Positions 60,461 through 64,000 of a stretch of 64,000 nt of DNA are shown in pieces. The notes below the pieces were generated by a model. That model worked only from the letters and a program-made list of their open reading frames with translations, searched no databases and had not been told where the DNA came from. This stretch comes from Phytohabitans houttuyneae (GTDB lineage Bacteria > Actinomycetota > Actinomycetes > Mycobacteriales > Micromonosporaceae): NCBI RefSeq assembly GCF_011764425.1, contig NZ_BLPF01000003.1:62001-126000 (forward strand), written 5' to 3'. A program made the translations under genes and the position numbers. Numbering within the stretch: the stretch's first letter is position 1; each line of letters starts with the position of its first letter.

Positions 60461-61724
60461 GGTCCCGCTCTCGACGACCCGCCCGAGCACGCGAGCCACC
60501 GAGGCCCGACCGCAGCCCGCTGTCCGCACGTGGGGCTGGCCGCTCTTCGGCGAGGTCGCAGCCGTCCACTCGTGCGGTGTCGCCGCGCCGTCCGGTGGGT
60601 CGCTCGGCCGCCGGCGGCCTCGGCGCTCGTCCTGGCGAGGGTCGCGCGCCGCCGGTAGCGGTCTGTGCGGTCCCGTGCTCCATAAGCCCGCCACCGCTCG
60701 CCACCCACGGTCTCGCCGTCCAGCACGGCTAGGCGGCCGAGTCCTCACGGTGCCGCGCAGCGAGATGGCGGCCGCCTCCCGCCGGGGACCTCATCCCGCC
60801 GAGGCTCGCCCGTAGGCCGCGATTTCTGCCGGCCTGGGGTGCTCTCGACTTTCGGAGTAAGGATCGCTTGCCGTGCGACAGCCTCCGGTGTCCTCCCAGC
60901 TCACGGTGCCCGCGCCGCAGTGGCAAGCTTTACGGGTAAGGCATTGACCAGGCAAGATGCAAGATCCACCTGTCCGATCTTCCCCGCCCGTGCTTCTGCA
61001 GATCTTCGAGGCGGGAGTGCGCGAGTCCGCCCTCGTCGCGGTCGGTGACTGTCAATCAGGTGCCGGCGGTGTGAGCTTCGAGATCTTGGTGAGTTTGCGC
61101 GCCATTTCGACGCCAACTTGCCAAGATCTGCCGGAGTGGGCTCCTGGGTTGAGCTGGCGACCACGGAGGGTGAGGTGGTGACCCGCGAAAGGACTCCAGA
61201 CGACGAAACTCCGAAAGTCGAGGGTGCTCCTCCTGGCAAGATCGCAAGCCGCCCAGCCGTGGCGTCGCCGCTCCCGCCTGGCGAGGTCGCCCGCCGTGCG
61301 ATTTGACTCAGCCGTTGATGGCGTCTGTGCGGGCCAAGTGCTCTTCCTGGCGAGTTTGCAGTCTGGGGTCGTGCCTCGGCCGTCGGTGGCAAGGGTGCTT
61401 CTTGGCGACACGAGGTCGCTCGCCGGGCCGCTCCTCCCGCCGCCAAGCTCATCCGGCCGAGCCTCGACCTGCGGCCTGGATGCTCGTCGTGGCGAGGTAC
61501 GCACCGTCCGGTCGTTGCCGGGCCGACCGTGGCGGTCTGTGTGGGTCCGGTGCCGCTCCCAGCGCGGAACATCCGGGCGGCGACGGCTCAACCGTCCGCC
61601 GCGGTTGGTGTGGAGTCGAGGTCCGCGCCGTCCGGTCGTGGCGGCGCGGCGAAGTGCCATGCCAGCTCGACCCACGTCGCGGCGGGCGGCCGAGGGGCAA
61701 TTCCGGGGGTGAGGGTGACCAGCG
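60461..61724. other. 1.26-kb gene-free region with degenerate repeats between two inverted gene-end repeats
   Basis: No frame here has family similarity or the strong third-position G/C bias of real genes. A degenerate unit of about 29 bases, roughly GGTGCTCNTC then CTGGCGAGGTCGC, recurs at about 60540, 60622, 61222, 61268, 61338, 61392 and 61478. A perfect 15-bp inverted repeat CTCGACTTTCGGAGT occurs at 60844-60858 and, inverted, at 61208-61222. AT-richer patches lie around 60840-61120. Confidence 0.6.
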
Positions 61725-61783
61725 GCGCAGGGTGAGGCCGCGGGAGCAACGGTCCGGACCACGACGAGCGTCGCGGTAGCCCG
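61725..61783 (-). repeat. Gene-end repeat, copy F (GGTCCGGACC family)
   Basis: On the minus strand: GGGCTACCGCGACGCTCGTC, GTGGTCCGGACCGTTGCTCC and CGCGGCCTCACCCTGCGCC, with AGATCTGACATC just before it. It starts about 68 bases after the stop of the leftward membrane-protein gene and has that gene's orientation. Confidence 0.87.
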
Positions 61784-61849
61784 ATGTCAGATCTGGCCCT
61801 TGAAGTCGTGGACGCCGAGCAACCGATGTGCCTGCGGCGGACGGCCGGG

Positions 61850-63091
61850 CTAGCCGGCCTCGGTGGTGGGGGAGGGGCGTTGCTGGAAGGCGGGCAGCAG
61901 CCCCTTCGCGACCCGGTCGAGGAGCACCGCCACCGCGACCACCAGGGCGGGCAGCATCGGGATCTCGTAGCGGAACATGGTCCAGAACGGGGCGATCAGG
62001 AAGATGCCGGTGGCGCCGACCCAGGCGGACAGGACCAGCCATGGCACCACCGTGCGCCAGGCGACCACGCTGGCGATGATCGACAGGACCAGCAGGAGCA
62101 CCAGCGGCCAGCTGGAGAGCACGGTCGTGGCTTCCTTGGACAGTGCGGTGGGCACGGTCTCGCGGTACCACGGCATCGCCTCGCCGAGCGTGCGGGCGCG
62201 GCCGCCGGTCATGCTGTAGAAGTGGTCGGTGCTGCTCAGCGGCGCGCTCACCAGCTTGCTCCAGATGGCGCCGGCCACCACGCCGGCCGCGGCGCCGGCG
62301 GCGGCCGCGGTCCACGAGCGCCAGCGGGCGCGGTCGCGCCACATCGCCCAGATCCATACCGCCGCCACCGTGGCCACCGTGTAGGGCGTGATGACGCGTG
62401 CGGTCCCCACCAGGAACGCGGTCAGTGCCAGGCCGGCCACCGTCCACCTGGTCGCCGGCTTGCGCCAGGGCAGCAGCAGGAGCAGTGCGGTGTGCAGCAT
62501 CAGCGCGAGCGAGTCGGTCAGGCCGCCGACGCACCACTTGGCGATCAGCGGCGAGCAGACGGCGAGCACGCCCGCGGCGGCCGAGGCGGGCACGGAGGCG
62601 TGGATGGTGGCCAGGCGGTAGATCAGGAACATCGCCACCACGAACGCGACGGCCGGCACCACCACGATGCCGCCGGGGCCGAAGAGCGCCACCCACGGGA
62701 CCGACAGCAGCGGCAGCAGTATGCGCGGGCGGTAGCTGAGCGTGAACGGCTTTGAGGCCCACAGGTAGTCGTACGGCTTGAACGTGCCGTGGTCGCGGAT
62801 GTAGTCGAGCACGATCTGCTCGCCGTGGGCGTTGTCGTACCCCATGTAGTGATACGTGTAGATCAGGTACCACTGCGAGTCGGGGAAGATCTGGTGCGTC
62901 TTGGCGTACGTCCACACCATGGCGGTCACGGTGGCCGCGAGCACCACGAGAGCACCCCACGCGTACGGGCCGGACGGGCGGCGCCATCTCCGAGGCGTCT
63001 TGACGGGCTTCTCCTCGGCCGAGGGGGCCGGCACGACGGCCTCCTTTTTCTCCTTGGACGGGACGGCTCGCGTGACCGTCAGCTCACCCAC
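61850..63091 (-). CDS. Polytopic membrane protein, PMT/ArnT-like glycosyltransferase fold (GT-C)
   Basis: A 413-residue protein with a charged N-terminal tail and about 9-11 transmembrane helices. The first large extracytoplasmic loop holds FPDSQWYLIYTYHYMGYDN, and later loops contain RPRILLPLLSVP and SSTDHFYSMTGGRART; the acidic residue after the first helix and the overall plan resemble GT-C enzymes using polyprenyl-phosphate sugars. No exact family is certain. It is divergent from dop and separates it from arc; M. tuberculosis also has an integral membrane protein gene (Rv2113) in this interval, though homology cannot be judged here. Confidence 0.72.
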   Translation of the reverse strand: MGELTVTRAVPSKEKKEAVVPAPSAEEKPVKTPRRWRRPSGPYAWGALVVLAATVTAMVWTYAKTHQIFPDSQWYLIYTYHYMGYDNAHGEQIVLDYIRDHGTFKPYDYLWASKPFTLSYRPRILLPLLSVPWVALFGPGGIVVVPAVAFVVAMFLIYRLATIHASVPASAAAGVLAVCSPLIAKWCVGGLTDSLALMLHTALLLLLPWRKPATRWTVAGLALTAFLVGTARVITPYTVATVAAVWIWAMWRDRARWRSWTAAAAGAAAGVVAGAIWSKLVSAPLSSTDHFYSMTGGRARTLGEAMPWYRETVPTALSKEATTVLSSWPLVLLLVLSIIASVVAWRTVVPWLVLSAWVGATGIFLIAPFWTMFRYEIPMLPALVVAVAVLLDRVAKGLLPAFQQRPSPTTEAG

Positions 63092-63282
63092 CCGCTACGC
63101 TCCTCGCCTGGTCGCCATGCGTTTAGCCGTGCGCCGCCCTCTGGGCCGCGTCATGATACCGGAGCGTAGCTCCGCACAGTCGGTACAACCCCACCCGGTG
63201 CGGCGCAGCGCGGAGCGCTACCGGCGGACTACGCTCGACACGTGGCGCGTACGCACCTGGGCGGCAGTGAGGTAGGCGAGGC
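63092..63282. other. Divergent promoter region between the membrane protein and dop
   Basis: The 191 bases hold both promoters. CTACGCTCGACACG (63229-63242) and CTACGCTCC (63093-63101, facing the other way) resemble paired -10 regions, but I cannot fix exact promoters. A GAGGTAGGCGAGGC ribosome-binding segment precedes dop. Confidence 0.35.
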
Positions 63283-64000
63283 ATGAGTGTTCGGCGGATC
63301 ATGGGGACCGAGGTCGAGTACGGAATCTCGGTGCCCGGCCAGCCCGGGGCCAACCCGATGGTTACCTCTTCCCAGGTGGTCAATGCGTACGGGGCACGCC
63401 CCGAGCTGACCCGCGGCGGGCGGGCGCGCTGGGACTACGAGGAGGAGTCGCCGCTGCGGGACGCGCGCGGCTTCACGTACTCCGGGGCGGCTTACGACCC
63501 CGCTGAGGCGCTCGCCGACGAGGATCTGGGTTTGGCCAACGTGATCCTCACCAACGGCGCCCGGCTGTATGTGGACCACGCCCACCCCGAGTACTCGACG
63601 CCCGAAGTCACCAATCCGCTTGACTTGGTCAAGTGGGACAAGGCGGGCGAGCGGGTCATGGCCGAGGCGTCGCGGCGGGCCGCGACCATCCCGGGCACGC
63701 ACCCGATCCACCTGTACAAGAACAACACCGACAACAAGGGTGCGAGCTACGGGGCGCACGAAAACTACCTGATGCGCCGCCAGACGGCGTTCGCCGACAT
63801 CGTGGCGTACCTGACGCCGTTCTTCGTCACGCGGCAGATCGTGTGCGGCGCGGGGCGGGTGGGTCTCGGCCAGGACGGGTCGCAGCCCGGCTTCCAGATC
63901 TCGCAGCGGGCCGACTTCTTCGAGGTGGAGGTGGGGCTGGAGACCACCCTCAAGCGCCCGATCATCAACACCCGCGACGAGCCGCACGCGGACGCCGACA
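63283..64000 (+). CDS. dop: Depupylase/deamidase Dop (5' part, runs off the window)
   Basis: First 239 residues of about 500 of the glutamine-synthetase-fold enzyme that deamidates Pup's C-terminal Gln and removes Pup from substrates. The start [20 protein letters not shown] is diagnostic, with the ATP/Mg-binding Glu in GTEVEYG; the Dop-loop region [35 protein letters not shown] (quoted by ends SSQVV and DARG) distinguishes it from the ligase PafA, and [18 protein letters not shown] and [19 protein letters not shown] are the catalytic blocks. pup and the proteasome core genes should follow beyond base 64000. Confidence 0.96.
   Translation, partial: MSVRRIMGTEVEYGISVPGQPGANPMVTSSQVVNAYGARPELTRGGRARWDYEEESPLRDARGFTYSGAAYDPAEALADEDLGLANVILTNGARLYVDHAHPEYSTPEVTNPLDLVKWDKAGERVMAEASRRAATIPGTHPIHLYKNNTDNKGASYGAHENYLMRRQTAFADIVAYLTPFFVTRQIVCGAGRVGLGQDGSQPGFQISQRADFFEVEVGLETTLKRPIINTRDEPHADAD

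Noticed and set aside
60461-61724. Several 60-240 codon frames in the arc-dop island
   Set aside because: They lack conserved motifs, ribosome-binding sites and third-position bias, and overlap each other in all frames.

Overview
The window is very GC-rich, strongly third-position-biased DNA with many GTG starts and 4-base ATGA/GTGA gene overlaps, typical of a filamentous or spore-forming actinobacterium. A Pup-proteasome segment (RecB-like nuclease, site-2 protease, TrmI, conserved protein, ARC, Dop) and a pgsA-DUF881-sbp-DUF881-gcvH-garA-merR-DUF151-merR-gcvP segment match Mycobacterium tuberculosis gene order (Rv2119-Rv2112c and Rv1822-Rv1832). ECF systems, secreted GH5/PL1/CBM2 proteins and the repeat style suggest Micromonosporaceae (Actinoplanes/Micromonospora-like); the family placement is inference. 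I see no rRNA, tRNA, CRISPR array, insertion sequence or prophage.

Layout. 0-3.9 kb: a form I aerobic CO dehydrogenase operon (coxM-coxS-coxL, leftward, coxL cut by the window edge) with a divergent LysR regulator. 3.8-6.4 kb: ECF sigma/anti-sigma pair and a TetR regulator. 6.5-9.5 kb: acyl-CoA dehydrogenase, kinase-like phosphotransferase and SDR operon. 9.7-13.1 kb: small membrane protein, GNAT, and a SuoX-like molybdoprotein/ferredoxin-reductase/DUF6510/phosphotransferase operon. 13.1-17.3 kb: HtrA-like protease, DsbA-like protein, an ECF sigma factor fused to its own zinc anti-sigma domain, membrane anchor and outer domain, and a TetR regulator. 17.3-21.2 kb: GGDEF-EAL protein and a DUF559-type nuclease-like gene. 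21.4-25.7 kb: ThDP enzyme plus cyclase, ohrR-ohr and a zinc-free medium-chain oxidoreductase. 26-34.1 kb: amidase, CBM2 anchor protein, pectate lyase, MarR, GNAT, MetE-like enzyme, orphan NitT-type binding lipoprotein and a secreted GH5-CBM2 mannanase. 34.3-40.1 kb: the pgsA-to-merR block. 40.1-42.9 kb: secreted Cys protein, LuxR-type regulator, aldo/keto reductase. 42.9-45.9 kb: glycine riboswitch and gcvP. 46.3-48.7 kb: DUF5999, pabB, def. 48.8-54.5 kb: MacB-like ABC exporter and a two-component system. 54.6-64 kb: the proteasome-linked block, with dop cut by the right edge.

Two window-wide patterns stand out. First, six genes (phosphotransferase at 11 kb, DUF559 protein, cyclase, LuxR regulator, DUF5999, pabB) each have exactly one base missing, five of the six at a run of G or C and one at TTTCCC. 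Because all six have the same polarity and hit otherwise well-preserved genes, including folate-pathway pabB, homopolymer deletion errors in the assembly are more likely than six pseudogenes. Second, a roughly 60-bp repeat centred on the palindrome GGTCCGGACC occurs five times (plus one decayed copy), each time just downstream of a stop codon and in the same orientation as that gene. Two copies face each other around a 1.4-kb gene-free stretch full of a second, degenerate repeat, between arc and the genes leading to dop.

Functionally the window combines trace-gas oxidation (CO), plant-polysaccharide attack (pectin, mannan/cellulose binding), peroxide defence (OhrR/Ohr), one-carbon metabolism (glycine cleavage, PABA, MetE-like) and core actinobacterial housekeeping (proteasome, peptide deformylase, phosphatidylglycerol-type lipid synthesis).
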